Below are positions 1 to 9,095 of a stretch of 64,000 nt of DNA, piece by piece. A program made the translations under genes and the position numbers. The notes below the pieces were generated by a model. That model did not search any database, was not told the DNA's origin, and worked only from the letters and a program-made list of their open reading frames with translations. Every line of letters starts with the position of its first letter. Within the stretch, counting starts at the first letter, position 1. Location of the stretch: the NCBI GenBank assembly GCA_910588065.1, contig CAJUPZ010000001.1:1-64000 (forward strand). The letters are read 5' to 3'. Origin of the DNA: an uncultured Muribaculaceae bacterium (GTDB taxonomy: Bacteria > Bacteroidota > Bacteroidia > Bacteroidales > Muribaculaceae).

Positions 1-42
1 TCAACTCTTGCGCAGGTCCTAGATTTCCGGGTACGTAGTGCC

Positions 43-226
43 CGGATTACCAACGCATTATCCATATGGTGCCGGAGGTACCACACCTCACGCTCTGTAT
101 AGCTGATGGCCTCGGCGAGGCCTGAGGTTCGGAGAACCGATGCCGTAGGGAATCCCCGGGTAAGCGAAGCGCAACCTGGGGGAGGAGAGCGCCCCTCTCT
201 CCTCTGAGCCTCGCGAGAGGCGATGC
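43..226 (-). repeat. Degenerate dispersed repeat, copy A
   Basis: This GC-rich non-coding stretch, read on the minus strand, aligns in order with 13001-13180 on the plus strand. Shared blocks are GCATCGCCTCTCGCGAGGCT, a GAGGAGAG segment, a CGCC...GCCATC segment, GGTGTGGTACCTCCGGCACC and a final GGTAATCCG. Between the blocks the copies differ, so this is an old or fast-drifting repeat. It fills most of the first 300 bases, where I see no credible gene. No transposase or terminal target duplication was seen. The family is unidentified. Confidence 0.65.
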
Positions 227-309
227 TGTGGGGTCACCCACCCCAACTAACAACTAAAAACTACCAACTCAAATGTGCAAATTCGCATAAATCCGCCCAA
301 TCCGCGTAT

Positions 310-317
310 TACCTTTG
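310..317 (+). promoter_or_regulatory. Bacteroidota -7 box (TACCTTTG)
   Basis: TACCTTTG matches the TAnnTTTG -7 consensus, 22 bases before the ATG at 339. No clear -33 TTTG lies at the usual 19-21 base spacing; TTCG at 282-285 is a poor candidate. Confidence 0.5.
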
Positions 318-338
318 CAGCATCAAACTTTAATAATT

Positions 339-941
339 ATGAAGAAAAACATCACACTCCGCGCCGAATGGGTCATCGCCACCCTCGCGCTGCCTCAGGC
401 AATCAAACTCATCGTTCTCGAAGCCGTACTCGCCTACATTGTCAACGGCTACATCACCGAAATCGCCGACCCTCAGGCTGCTGAGGTATTCGCCACCATC
501 AAGGCCGACTATGACGCCCGCGAAGCCAAGAGGAAGGAGAGGGCAGAAAAGCGCGCCGCCCAAAAAGCCCAAAATTCCCAAAATTCACAAAACTCCCAAG
601 CCCCCTCCATCCCCGGCTATCTCCCTGACACACCGCCGGCTAACCTTGACGAACGCATCAAAGCTGACCCCCTGGTGGGTATGGCTGTTCAAGAGCCTGT
701 ATATGTGGAGTTTGCCAACTTTGAAAAGCCGCTTGTGGCCGAGCTGTGCCTGCAGATTACAGATAGCTGGCGCACAAAGCGCAGCGAGGTTATGCCCTCA
801 TTCAACCGGCTGTGTCGCGAATTTGATGAGCGTTTTGCAGACGCTGCCTGCAATATCGGCAATGGCGGGCTAATCAGCCGCACTGTGTGGCGCGAGCATA
901 TAGCCCGCTACGCCAGCGCCGCTCCGGCTTCATGCAAATAG
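339..941 (+). CDS. DUF6291-like hypothetical protein
   Basis: A 200-residue protein of unknown function. The first ~75 residues have the pattern of DUF6291-type proteins: a hydrophobic helix ending in AVLAYIVNGY, an acidic turn, then VFATIKADYDAREAKRKERAEKR, like the 'ILxYxxxG ... F..IK..ID.....Y' pattern of that family. A basic linker with the repeated tripeptide NSQ and a Pro-rich stretch follows. The C-terminal ~110 residues match nothing I recognise. The ATG at 339 was preferred over an in-frame TTG at 315 because TAnnTTTG at 310-317 places transcription start between them. It stands alone beside a dispersed repeat and faces the convergent fimbrial operon. DUF6291 is often prophage- or island-associated, but no phage gene is nearby. 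The family call is tentative. Confidence 0.6.
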   Translation: MKKNITLRAEWVIATLALPQAIKLIVLEAVLAYIVNGYITEIADPQAAEVFATIKADYDAREAKRKERAEKRAAQKAQNSQNSQNSQAPSIPGYLPDTPPANLDERIKADPLVGMAVQEPVYVEFANFEKPLVAELCLQITDSWRTKRSEVMPSFNRLCREFDERFADAACNIGNGGLISRTVWREHIARYASAAPASCK

Positions 942-1002
942 CAAGGGCTGCCCTGATTGACAAAGCAGCCCTCACGGTTATTTGAAGTGATGAATGGGTC
1001 GG

Positions 1003-3387
1003 TTATTCCTCTGAGTCACGCACACACCTTACAGAACATCCTGTTGCGCGACGTGTGTAGCCATAGCCGGTTTCAAACGGATACATGAACTGCGGGGTGT
1101 GAAGGTGGAAAGCATTGGTTCGGCCACCCTTTCCGCCGGTTGTGGTATGGTAATTGCCGCAGAATCCTATCTGATTGAAGCGCCCGGTTACCAATCGCAC
1201 TCCCTGGCTTGGGAAGAACACCTGACGGCCCTCCTTGAATTTCTGGCCCATGTACATATTGTAGCCGCGCTTAGTCAGATTGGTTTTTCTTGTCTCCGAG
1301 GTGTTCATGTGTTCGTATGTGGCAGCATCATTACCCTCATTTCGGTTTGTGCCGGTGTCGGTAAAGCTCAGCCACATATCACCCGGAGGAACCATCCATC
1401 CTGCAGGGCAGGGGTCGAAGATCGACTTCTTCTCCGCGCCGTTGTCGCTAAGAATCGCCCCCGAGGCGGCATCCACCACATACTGCATGGCGCTGTTGAA
1501 ATCCGAGCCTCCCCAAAGGTCATCGGCATGTCCCCAGAACCAGTCGCCGTCTGTTCCTGCTACATAGCCGTCGCTCGCTTCCGGATTCTGGTTTGTCTGC
1601 TGTGGGTTGGATACCGGGGAGATGAAATGGGTAGGATTCTTGATAGTGTATTCAACAGTACCTGTCTGACTGTTAGTCACTTTGGTGCGGAACAGTTCGG
1701 TGGCATCATCCTTGTTACCGGTGGAGCTCAGCTTGATTGCTTTGTAGGAGTTGTCGTAGAGGGTGCCTATGATGGCTGCGCTGTAATCAACCTGATTGCC
1801 GCCCCACGATGTTACATTCCATCCGGATGGAAACGGGTCTTTGCGTCCCCACTGGTAGGTGCAGCCGAAGGTTTCGTTCGGTGTGGCAGGGTTGGCTGAC
1901 CGGGCACCGACATTGCAGGTCATCAGTGAACGCCCTTTGCGGGTGCGTATTCCGCTCGCCGATTGGATTCCGCTTGAATTCCATTCAAAGGTGAAGTAGG
2001 GCACAGCGTTGGCAAGTTTGCCGGGATCCTCGTTGTTCACCCATATATGCCAGCTCCACACAATGTCGCCGGTACGGTTCTCGCCGTTATAGCCCGCTAT
2101 CAGCGCGGAGCCGTTGGCTGTGCCGCTCACAACATGAATTCGGTCGTACTTGTCGATATACACCTTGTCGCCGGCGCTGTTATCGCCTATCACATCGGCC
2201 TGCTGCCAGATGATGCCGACACTCTTGATGGTTTTCGCCGGGTCGTTTTTGTCAACATAATCGCTGTATTTCCAACGGCCACCGGTTTCGGTGCGGCTGT
2301 AGGGGTCGAACATGATGTCGTCTTCCTGACGCATAACAAAGCAGTTTGCCGGAGCGGCAAGCACCCGCTCGTCACGGCCCTCGCTCTTGAGGTTGAGCAC
2401 AACATTGTAGTTGTGGTTGCGGCGCACATTGTAGTCGTTGTAATCATTGCTGCCGAGGTAGATGGTGTAGAGGAAGCTCGAACCGTTGGTGACAGACGAT
2501 ATGAACAGCTGCACATACAGTGCGCGGGGAGGAGCCACGTCGCTTTTGTACCGGGGCTGGTCATTGTCGTTTGTGCCCTGACGGTTCTCCGGCATATAGA
2601 ATGTGTGGACAACATCGGAATCCAGATTTTTGTTGAGTTCGAAAAACTGGGTCTCGAATTCACCTTCGGGATAGATGTCGGCCTCATCATTATGCTCCAT
2701 CCTTATAGCCTTGGGCAGATTATGGATATATATCTTGCTGACCATCAGGCCCTCCGCATCAGCTTCCTTGTGAAACTTGAATGATATCTTGGCAAGCATT
2801 CGGGTGAGGTAGATATCCACAGGGCGCAGGTCGCTCTGCTTGTGGATGTCAAGGTCCGGAACATCGCCGATCATAGGTATGTAGTCATTGTCATCGCTCT
2901 TGATGATGTCGGAGCTGTTGAACGGCAGCTCATATTTGCGGAATTTCTCCAGGGTGGAGAAGTCCTTGCCCTTGGCCCACTCGGTGTCGCCGGTGTTGGC
3001 AACAACATAGAGATGGCAGCCTTCCGCCTCTGCAAGGCGTATGTTGAGGTTTTCCACAACATCCGAGGTAACAGTGTAGTAGCGGGGGGCAACAAGCTCT
3101 TTGCCCTCCGAATCAAACTGCAGCACCCAGATATCCCTCACACTCTCCTCCTTGGCGGTGCCGGTGGTGTTGTCGCCATCTTCATCGCCTTCGGCGCGGG
3201 AAACATCATTGACAAGCGGCTTGCCCACAACGGCAGGCGTCACAGTCCTCAGATTCAGCGCCACCTCCACTTCTCCCTCCGGCAGAATGCTGTCGGTTGA
3301 ATCGACCAAGGAATCCTCGGCGCAGGCTGCGGACAGCAACATCGCAACAGAGGCAATCGTCGTTTTTAAATATACACTCTTTGTCAT
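1003..3387 (-). CDS. DUF4906-type fimbrial lipoprotein, paralogue 2
   Basis: A 794-residue secreted lipoprotein, last gene of the fimbrial operon. The signal peptide ends in the lipobox LLSAAC (Cys22). A fimbrillin-type N-terminal half has the LYVVANTGDTEW and RPVDIYLTRMLAKISFKF segments typical of DUF4906/Mfa-like proteins. The C-terminal ~300 residues carry CNVGARSANP, YQWGRKDPFP, FDPCPAGWMVPP and a final VRCVRD, resembling the Fibrobacter major paralogous (TIGR02145-like) domain. The probable role is a large accessory or tip subunit of type V fimbriae, exported as a lipoprotein and processed by a gingipain-like protease. It shares long near-identical stretches with the gene immediately upstream (3399-5759), so the pair arose by tandem duplication. 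The start at 3387 lies 12 bases after the upstream stop, consistent with co-transcription. Family assignment is good; the exact position in the pilus is inference. Confidence 0.85.
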   Translation of the reverse strand: MTKSVYLKTTIASVAMLLSAACAEDSLVDSTDSILPEGEVEVALNLRTVTPAVVGKPLVNDVSRAEGDEDGDNTTGTAKEESVRDIWVLQFDSEGKELVAPRYYTVTSDVVENLNIRLAEAEGCHLYVVANTGDTEWAKGKDFSTLEKFRKYELPFNSSDIIKSDDNDYIPMIGDVPDLDIHKQSDLRPVDIYLTRMLAKISFKFHKEADAEGLMVSKIYIHNLPKAIRMEHNDEADIYPEGEFETQFFELNKNLDSDVVHTFYMPENRQGTNDNDQPRYKSDVAPPRALYVQLFISSVTNGSSFLYTIYLGSNDYNDYNVRRNHNYNVVLNLKSEGRDERVLAAPANCFVMRQEDDIMFDPYSRTETGGRWKYSDYVDKNDPAKTIKSVGIIWQQADVIGDNSAGDKVYIDKYDRIHVVSGTANGSALIAGYNGENRTGDIVWSWHIWVNNEDPGKLANAVPYFTFEWNSSGIQSASGIRTRKGRSLMTCNVGARSANPATPNETFGCTYQWGRKDPFPSGWNVTSWGGNQVDYSAAIIGTLYDNSYKAIKLSSTGNKDDATELFRTKVTNSQTGTVEYTIKNPTHFISPVSNPQQTNQNPEASDGYVAGTDGDWFWGHADDLWGGSDFNSAMQYVVDAASGAILSDNGAEKKSIFDPCPAGWMVPPGDMWLSFTDTGTNRNEGNDAATYEHMNTSETRKTNLTKRGYNMYMGQKFKEGRQVFFPSQGVRLVTGRFNQIGFCGNYHTTTGGKGGRTNAFHLHTPQFMYPFETGYGYTRRATGCSVRCVRDSEE

Positions 3388-3398
3388 GTCATTGTTTT

Positions 3399-5759
3399 TT
3401 AATCGTATGAATCGCGCATGCAGCGGACAGGGCCGGCAACACCGCGTCGGGTGTATTGGTAGCCTGCTTCAAACGTGGCGATGTTGTTGTCGCAGTGAAG
3501 ATGGAAGATATTTACCTTGCCACCCGCTGCCGGAGATGAGGTCTCATAGTTGCCGCATATTCCGGTGCGCTGGGCTTTGCCGTTGCACAGGCGCAGTCCC
3601 TGACTCGGGAAGTAGCTGGTGCTTCCGGTGCGCCATCCGTTCAGATACATGTAATATCCGTTTTGTGACGCATCATTATCCTTGCAATTAAGCAGTTTTG
3701 GATCAGTGGAGTTGATACCGGTTTTAGTAAAGCCGAGCCACATTTCGGCAGGGGCGAGCATCCATCCTGCAGGGCAGGGGTCGAATATCGATTTTTCCTC
3801 AGCTCCGTTGTTGGTAAGATATGCCTGGCCTCCCGCACCGGGAGTGATGGGTACTTTATATTTCATTGTAGCCTCGCTCTCCGGCTTTCCGCCCCACAGC
3901 CTGTCCTCATGTCCCCAGAACCAGTCGCCGTCATTTTCGTATGCTGACGCGTCTTCCGATTGTGTGGCTGTCTTGAGAGTACGGAGGAACACGGTGGGAT
4001 GCTTGATCACATAATCAAGGTTGCCATACTGCGCATTTGTCAGTTTGGAACCGAACAGCTCGTTGGTGTCGGTATAGCCGTCGCTTTTCATGGGTATCTC
4101 CTTGTAGCTGTTGTCATACAGCTTTCCAACAGTAGATGCCGTGTAGTTGAATTCGGGACTGTATTTGGCAGCCTGTGCCCAGGGGTGGGGAAACGGATCC
4201 TTGCGGCCCCATTGGTACAGAGTGCCGTATGTCACTCTGGAGTCAGAGCCGGGGTTGGCCGAGCGGGCGCCGAGGTTGCAGCTCATCACCGAGCGTCCCT
4301 TGACACGGGGCTGGCCGGTCTGTATGCCGGAGGCATTCCATGCGTAGGTGGTGTAGGGAATGGCTGCCGACAGGCGTGCGGGCTTTTCATTGTTCACCCA
4401 TATATGCCAGCTCCACACTATATCACCGGTGCAGTTCTCTCCGTTATACCCGGCTATCACGGCATTTCCGGCTTTGTCGCCCGAATTGACATGAATGCGG
4501 TTGTAGTCATCCATATACACCTTCTTGAAGTCGCTGTTATTGCCTATGGTTCCCTCTGTCTGCCACAGAATCTTGACCGATCTGATGGTTTTGGCCGGGT
4601 CGTTCTTGTTCACGAAATCAGAGTAGCTCCAGCCCCCACCGTTTTCAGTGCGGTTGAAGGGGTCAAACATAATCTCCTCGTTGAATCCGAGCACAAAGCA
4701 GTTGGCCGGCGCGGCGAGCACACGGTTGTCGCGGTCTTCGGAAACAAGGTTGAGGGTGATATTGTAGTTGTGGTTGCGGCGCACATTGAAGTCATTGACA
4801 TCATTGCTGCCGGGATAGATGGTGTAGAGAAAGCTCGACCCGTTTGAATTGGAAGATATGAACAGCTGCACATACAGAGCCTTGTCGGGAGCGCCGTCAT
4901 TCTTGGTGCCGGCCTCGGTGTTATTGTTTGTGCCCTGGCGGTTCTCCGGCATATAGAAAGTATATACGTTGCCGGGCTTCAGGTTGGTGCTGAAAGTATA
5001 GCTCTGGGTCTTGAAGTCGCCCGTGGGGTATTCGGAGGCTTCGTCATTGTGCTCCATACGTATGCCGGTAGGCAGGTTGTTGATGATGATTCGGTTCACC
5101 ACAAGGTTCTCGGAACTTGAGTTTGTGGTGTATTTGAAAGATATCTTCGACAGCATACGTGTGAGGTAGATATCCACCGGACGCAGGTCGCTCTGCTTGT
5201 GGATGTCAAGGTCGGGCACATCACCGATCATGGGTATGTACTCATTTTCGGTGTCGCGGATAATGTCGTCTCCGGTGAAGGGCATCTCGTAGGCTCGGAA
5301 TTTTTCCAGTGTGGAGAAATCCTTGTCTTTGACCCATTCGGTGTCGCCGGTGTTGGCAACAACATAGAGGTGGCACCCTTCTGCCTCGGCAAGGCGTATG
5401 TTGAGGTTTTCGACAACGTCTGAGGTAACGGTGTAGTAGCGGGGGGCAACGAGCGCTTTGCCGTCAGCTCCAAACTGCAGCACCCATATATCTTTCACGC
5501 TCTCCTCCTTGGCGGTGCCTGCGGTGAAGTCGTCATCGCCCTCACCGCCTTCGGAGGCATCACCCTCGGCGCGGCTGATATCGTTGACAAACGGCTTGCC
5601 CACAACAGCAGGCGTCACAGTCCTCAGATTCAGCGCCACCTCGATGGTGCCTGCTTCCGGATCGCCGGAAGTGATGTCTGAAAAATTATTATCGTTGCAT
5701 GCGGCGGTCGAGAGAATGACCGCCGCTGCAGCGATAGATTTGAGTTTGATAGATTTCAT
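3399..5759 (-). CDS. DUF4906-type fimbrial lipoprotein, paralogue 1
   Basis: A 786-residue lipoprotein with signal peptide and lipobox ILSTAAC, followed by the same two-part layout as its downstream neighbour: a fimbrillin-like/DUF4906 N-terminal half and a C-terminal half with CNLGARSANP, YQWGRKDPFP, FDPCPAGWMLAP and VRCMRD. Residues around 40-200 are almost identical to the downstream copy (shared ALNLRTVTPAVVGKP, EESVxDIWVLQF, PRYYTVTSDVVENLNIRLAE), while the middle and C-terminal portions diverge. That gradient suggests recent duplication or gene conversion of the N-terminal half. It probably builds the fimbrial tip or an alternative accessory subunit. The start lies 10 bases after the stop of the 356-codon gene upstream, in the same operon. 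Confidence 0.85.
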   Translation of the reverse strand: MKSIKLKSIAAAAVILSTAACNDNNFSDITSGDPEAGTIEVALNLRTVTPAVVGKPFVNDISRAEGDASEGGEGDDDFTAGTAKEESVKDIWVLQFGADGKALVAPRYYTVTSDVVENLNIRLAEAEGCHLYVVANTGDTEWVKDKDFSTLEKFRAYEMPFTGDDIIRDTENEYIPMIGDVPDLDIHKQSDLRPVDIYLTRMLSKISFKYTTNSSSENLVVNRIIINNLPTGIRMEHNDEASEYPTGDFKTQSYTFSTNLKPGNVYTFYMPENRQGTNNNTEAGTKNDGAPDKALYVQLFISSNSNGSSFLYTIYPGSNDVNDFNVRRNHNYNITLNLVSEDRDNRVLAAPANCFVLGFNEEIMFDPFNRTENGGGWSYSDFVNKNDPAKTIRSVKILWQTEGTIGNNSDFKKVYMDDYNRIHVNSGDKAGNAVIAGYNGENCTGDIVWSWHIWVNNEKPARLSAAIPYTTYAWNASGIQTGQPRVKGRSVMSCNLGARSANPGSDSRVTYGTLYQWGRKDPFPHPWAQAAKYSPEFNYTASTVGKLYDNSYKEIPMKSDGYTDTNELFGSKLTNAQYGNLDYVIKHPTVFLRTLKTATQSEDASAYENDGDWFWGHEDRLWGGKPESEATMKYKVPITPGAGGQAYLTNNGAEEKSIFDPCPAGWMLAPAEMWLGFTKTGINSTDPKLLNCKDNDASQNGYYMYLNGWRTGSTSYFPSQGLRLCNGKAQRTGICGNYETSSPAAGGKVNIFHLHCDNNIATFEAGYQYTRRGVAGPVRCMRDSYD

Positions 5760-5769
5760 CAGTCAGTTA

Positions 5770-6837
5770 TTATCCGATAGTGAAAGTCAAGTCGCTGTCC
5801 ACCCATGCGTTCACATAGATGTGACCGAACTTGTCTGGATAGAAGGTTATGAACACCTGGTAGAGATGGCCGGCCTCGAAACCGTTGAAGGTGCCGCCCA
5901 TACACTCGTTGAAGTCAACAGTGTGCCATTCATAATCGGCGTTGCCCTCAAACTGGAGTCCCACCTCGAGATAGGCTCTTTTGGTGGAGCTGTATGTGTA
6001 GAGCGAGCCTAACGGTGCGTTGGCATCGAATTTAACGGTGTTCCAATCCTTGAACACATCCTCCACCTTTATGAGGCGGTCGGCAACATCAAGTGTCTCG
6101 GCCTCGACATTGCTCTCGTCCGAGGGGATGGTGAGCTCCCAGGGTAGTGACGCGGGCACGCGGCAAGCTCTGAGGACAATGTTCTTCAAGGCGAGGTTTG
6201 CTGTTGACTCGGCGTCGCCGGTATAGGAGGGGCAGCGGGCAAAGAGGTCTATGCGGGCGCATGGATTCTTCACCTCGACATCAAGACTCAGGGTTGTGCC
6301 ATCTTCGCCCGGGGGCACAAGCTCTATCAGCTCGTCGTATATCTGGCACACCGATTTTGAGGTTTGCACTGATTTGAGCATGGAGCTTGTGAGTCCGAGG
6401 CGCGGGTAGAGGAGCTCATATTTGTCCATGGTGCAGGTGAGCACCTCCACATTTGCAAGGCCGCCGTTGCCGTCGGGCACCTGCTCGATTGTGGTTTTGA
6501 CAATGAGGTCTCTCATCTCCTTCGAGGGGTTGGCTATTACAACCATCCGTTTGTGGCCCTCGACAACCGTTGTTGCGAAGGAGCTGTTTGTGGCCGTGAT
6601 TTCGCCAACCTTTTCAATATCTCCTTTGTAGTCGAAGAAGAGTACAATGGCGTTATTGACTTTGACGTCGGATGACAGCAGCGTTGCGGCGGCATCCAAG
6701 GCTCTGGAGTGGCAGCTCACCTCCACATTTATCTTGGCTGTGCCCTGCGCACCGGCATCGGTATCCGATGAGCAAGCTGACAGGCATAGCAATGCTGACA
6801 GCGCGGCTGCGATATTTGTGAGAATGTTTGTTTTCAT
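5770..6837 (-). CDS. Fimbrillin-like (Mfa-type) lipoprotein
   Basis: A 355-residue lipoprotein with lipobox LLCLSAC near residue 22. The ATG at 6837 was chosen over an in-frame TTG three bases earlier. Features typical of FimA/Mfa fimbrillins are AIVLFFDYKGDIEKVGE near the start, a MVVIANPSKEM strand, KNPCARIDLFAR in the middle, and the terminal F-AGHLYQVFITFYPDKFGHIYVNAWVDSDLTFTIG, which resembles the C-terminal donor-strand region of fimbrillins. It lies between the FimB/Mfa2-type anchor gene and the DUF4906 pair, a position where accessory fimbrial subunits (FimC/D/E or Mfa3/4 analogues) usually sit. The role as a minor shaft or tip subunit is inferred from position. Confidence 0.75.
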   Translation of the reverse strand: MKTNILTNIAAALSALLCLSACSSDTDAGAQGTAKINVEVSCHSRALDAAATLLSSDVKVNNAIVLFFDYKGDIEKVGEITATNSSFATTVVEGHKRMVVIANPSKEMRDLIVKTTIEQVPDGNGGLANVEVLTCTMDKYELLYPRLGLTSSMLKSVQTSKSVCQIYDELIELVPPGEDGTTLSLDVEVKNPCARIDLFARCPSYTGDAESTANLALKNIVLRACRVPASLPWELTIPSDESNVEAETLDVADRLIKVEDVFKDWNTVKFDANAPLGSLYTYSSTKRAYLEVGLQFEGNADYEWHTVDFNECMGGTFNGFEAGHLYQVFITFYPDKFGHIYVNAWVDSDLTFTIG

Positions 6838-6862
6838 CAAATTAAATGTGCTAAGGGTGAAT

Positions 6863-7762
6863 TCAGACTCTGGGTGTCACCTGGTCGTGTTTCCAGCCGG
6901 GGAATGTGATGGACACCTGAGTGCCGTTGAGCCTTATGGTCATTTCAACAATAACCTCCTCGCGTCCGGTAAGGACGATTGCATTGTCGGAAATGTATTT
7001 TGACAGTGATACCGAGGCAGCCTTTTCGCCGAGGGTATTGTTCACCACGTGCACCATCGCAGGGGTGTTCTCGTCAAATCTGGGTAGCTCGCAGGTTGCT
7101 GTAAGCAGACCGGATGAGGCAGCAGGTTTGAACTCGGGTTTGTAGGTTGTCATATCTCCGGTGGTTTCGCCCAGATGGGTGACTGCCACAGGCATTCCCT
7201 CGATTTCGAGAGTGTAGGAGTCAAGCTCCGCGGCTCTGGAGTTGTCGCCGGCCTCAAGGGTGGCGATGAGGGTGATATGGGCTGCATGGAAAATCACTTC
7301 AAAATCCTCCTTGATGTCTCCGGCATGGGTGATGGAGAATTCAAGGGTGCCGAGATAGAGGGGGTCGTGGGTGCGGGGTGTGGCGCCGTTGGCAAAGGCG
7401 GTGTTGGTGGCCAGATGGTGGCCGCTGTCACCGTCCGGTGTGAGGGTTGTCTCCACTCCGGAGTTACCCCAGCACACCATTCGGTATTCACCGGGGTCTG
7501 AAATCTGGAGCCTCACTCCCTGAAACTCCGTGAGTTCAGCCGAGGTAAGGTCTGTTTCAGACACGAGCCGGTTTTCGCTGTCGTACAACAGACAGCTTAC
7601 CGAACTGATGTAGTCGGGGAAAACATCTTCGCTGCCGTCGGCGTAGTACTTGAAATTCACCACGGTGTTGTCGCACATACCCACATCAACTTCCGTGATG
7701 CAGCTTGCCGCGGAGAATGCCAGTAGCACCGGTGCGATTATTTTCAAAAATCCTCTTTTCAT
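6863..7762 (-). CDS. FimB/Mfa2-family fimbrial anchor lipoprotein
   Basis: A 299-residue lipoprotein with lipobox AFSAASC. The segment VVNFKYYADGSEDVFPDYISSVSCLLYDSENRLVSETDL, followed by YRMVCWGNSG, is the signature layout of FimB/Mfa2 proteins, which cap and anchor type V fimbriae to the outer membrane and set fibre length. The C-terminus has EVIVEMTIRLNGTQVSITFPGW, a typical ending for the family. It directly follows the major fimbrillin gene (31-base gap), the usual order in Porphyromonas and Bacteroides loci. The family call is strong; the anchoring role is from established knowledge of the family. Confidence 0.87.
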   Translation of the reverse strand: MKRGFLKIIAPVLLAFSAASCITEVDVGMCDNTVVNFKYYADGSEDVFPDYISSVSCLLYDSENRLVSETDLTSAELTEFQGVRLQISDPGEYRMVCWGNSGVETTLTPDGDSGHHLATNTAFANGATPRTHDPLYLGTLEFSITHAGDIKEDFEVIFHAAHITLIATLEAGDNSRAAELDSYTLEIEGMPVAVTHLGETTGDMTTYKPEFKPAASSGLLTATCELPRFDENTPAMVHVVNNTLGEKAASVSLSKYISDNAIVLTGREEVIVEMTIRLNGTQVSITFPGWKHDQVTPRV

Positions 7763-7792
7763 AAGAGTTGTGTTTGCAAATGGGGTTGTTTA

Positions 7793-9037
7793 TCAGAATG
7801 TGGGATAAACGGGAGTTACCTGCCAGGGCTTGACAGAGATCTCAACCTGGACATTGATGTCGGTGGGGATAATCTTGTCGCTGATGTTGTTGGCTGTGAT
7901 TTCAAGGAATTTCACCTGATATACATGGCCGTTGTAGAAGCGCACGGCACTTGCGTGGGGATTGCTTGCATCATCGACAAAGCGTGAGATGTTGATGTAG
8001 CGGTCGCCCTCGATTTCGGTGAGCACAAGGTTGCCCTCGTTGTTGGGGAGGTATACCTGGATATGTGAGAGGCGGATAATCAGACGCAGACCGAGGTGGC
8101 GGGTGTAGGGGTCATTGACTTTCTCCTCGATACCGAAGAAGGGGTATGCCCACACTTTGCCGGCCTGATCTGATTCGGGGTCCACGGGATAGAAGGCGTT
8201 GCGCTCAACATCATTGTCATCCTGGTCCTTGAATGTTTCCTTCCGTGAGAAAATCTGAGTGTCGGCCATGAAGGGGTAGGCTGCGTAGAAGGTGGAGAGG
8301 GCGTCGGGGATGTTGACAGCCTCGTAGTCGGGTGATTTCCAGTCGGCCTGTAGACACATCTGGTTGATGGGCATCTGGTCGTAGAAGCCGGCGAGGTAGA
8401 TACCCTCTACCTTGTAGTCGACAACCAGCGGTCCGGGGGTTATCTTTGCGATTTCGAGGCGTGCGCACAAGGGCACAAGCTCTACCTTGGCGCTCTTGGT
8501 GCCAACTTCAGATGTTTCGTAGAGCATCGCTTCGCCTGAGAGGGCCACATGGCTCATGTTGTCCTCCCACTGATCCTTGATGGAGATGTTGCGGCTCTCC
8601 ACATCGCTGATGAATTTGATTGTGCCGTTGTGAAGGTCGTTGCCGAACGAGCCGGTGTTGGCAAGCACGTACACACTTGTGACATCACCGCTTACCCCTT
8701 CAAAAAGCTTGCCTTCGCGGAGCTCCTGCACAGTAACTTTCTGGCAGTCGAAGTTGTCGACGTCGGCGGGGTCGACGATAATTCTCACATGGTCGCGGAT
8801 AGCGCCCTGAGGGGTGAGGAAGAAGAGATATCCTCCGGTGAATTCCACCTTTTCGGCATCGGATTCGCCTTTGGGGTCTGTGACAGCGCGGCTTGAAGCG
8901 GCGGCGATGTTGTCTATTTTAACGAGCACTTTGGAACCCTTTGTTTCTTCGGGCAGCTGGTTGTTGTCACCGTTGTCGGAGCATGCGGTGGTGGCGGCGA
9001 GCATGAAAGCAAGGGCGCCGTAGAGAACTTTTTTCAT
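7793..9037 (-). CDS. Major fimbrillin (FimA/Mfa1-like)
   Basis: A 414-residue prelipoprotein, probably the main shaft subunit of a type V pilus. The signal peptide ends in the lipobox AATTAC. The N-terminal domain has KVLVKIDNIAAASSRAV, an Arg-containing segment where an Arg-specific gingipain-like protease could cleave to free the donor strand acceptor groove, then SVYVLANTG. The middle holds VELVPLCARLEIAKI, a hallmark of Mfa1/FimA proteins. The C-terminal strand region ends NVQVEISVKPWQVTPVYPTF, consistent with the donor strand. It is the second gene of the operon, after the DUF3575 gene, and its 58-base upstream gap is the largest inside the operon. Length agrees with FimA/Mfa1 homologues (350-450 residues). 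Confidence 0.85.
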   Translation of the reverse strand: MKKVLYGALAFMLAATTACSDNGDNNQLPEETKGSKVLVKIDNIAAASSRAVTDPKGESDAEKVEFTGGYLFFLTPQGAIRDHVRIIVDPADVDNFDCQKVTVQELREGKLFEGVSGDVTSVYVLANTGSFGNDLHNGTIKFISDVESRNISIKDQWEDNMSHVALSGEAMLYETSEVGTKSAKVELVPLCARLEIAKITPGPLVVDYKVEGIYLAGFYDQMPINQMCLQADWKSPDYEAVNIPDALSTFYAAYPFMADTQIFSRKETFKDQDDNDVERNAFYPVDPESDQAGKVWAYPFFGIEEKVNDPYTRHLGLRLIIRLSHIQVYLPNNEGNLVLTEIEGDRYINISRFVDDASNPHASAVRFYNGHVYQVKFLEITANNISDKIIPTDINVQVEISVKPWQVTPVYPTF

Positions 9038-9095
9038 TTTTCCTGTAAATGGATTATACTTATAAAATATTGATTATACGCGTTGTAGCAGGGGC

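Noticed and set aside
47..253. 68-codon frame in the dispersed repeat
   Set aside because: Runs through a repeat whose other copy does not keep the frame; composition is not protein-like.
2047..4847. Long plus-strand frames opposite the DUF4906 genes (for example 2047-2784 and 3960-4847)
   Set aside because: Both paralogues produce similar antisense frames, as expected from codon bias; the minus-strand genes have signal peptides and domains.
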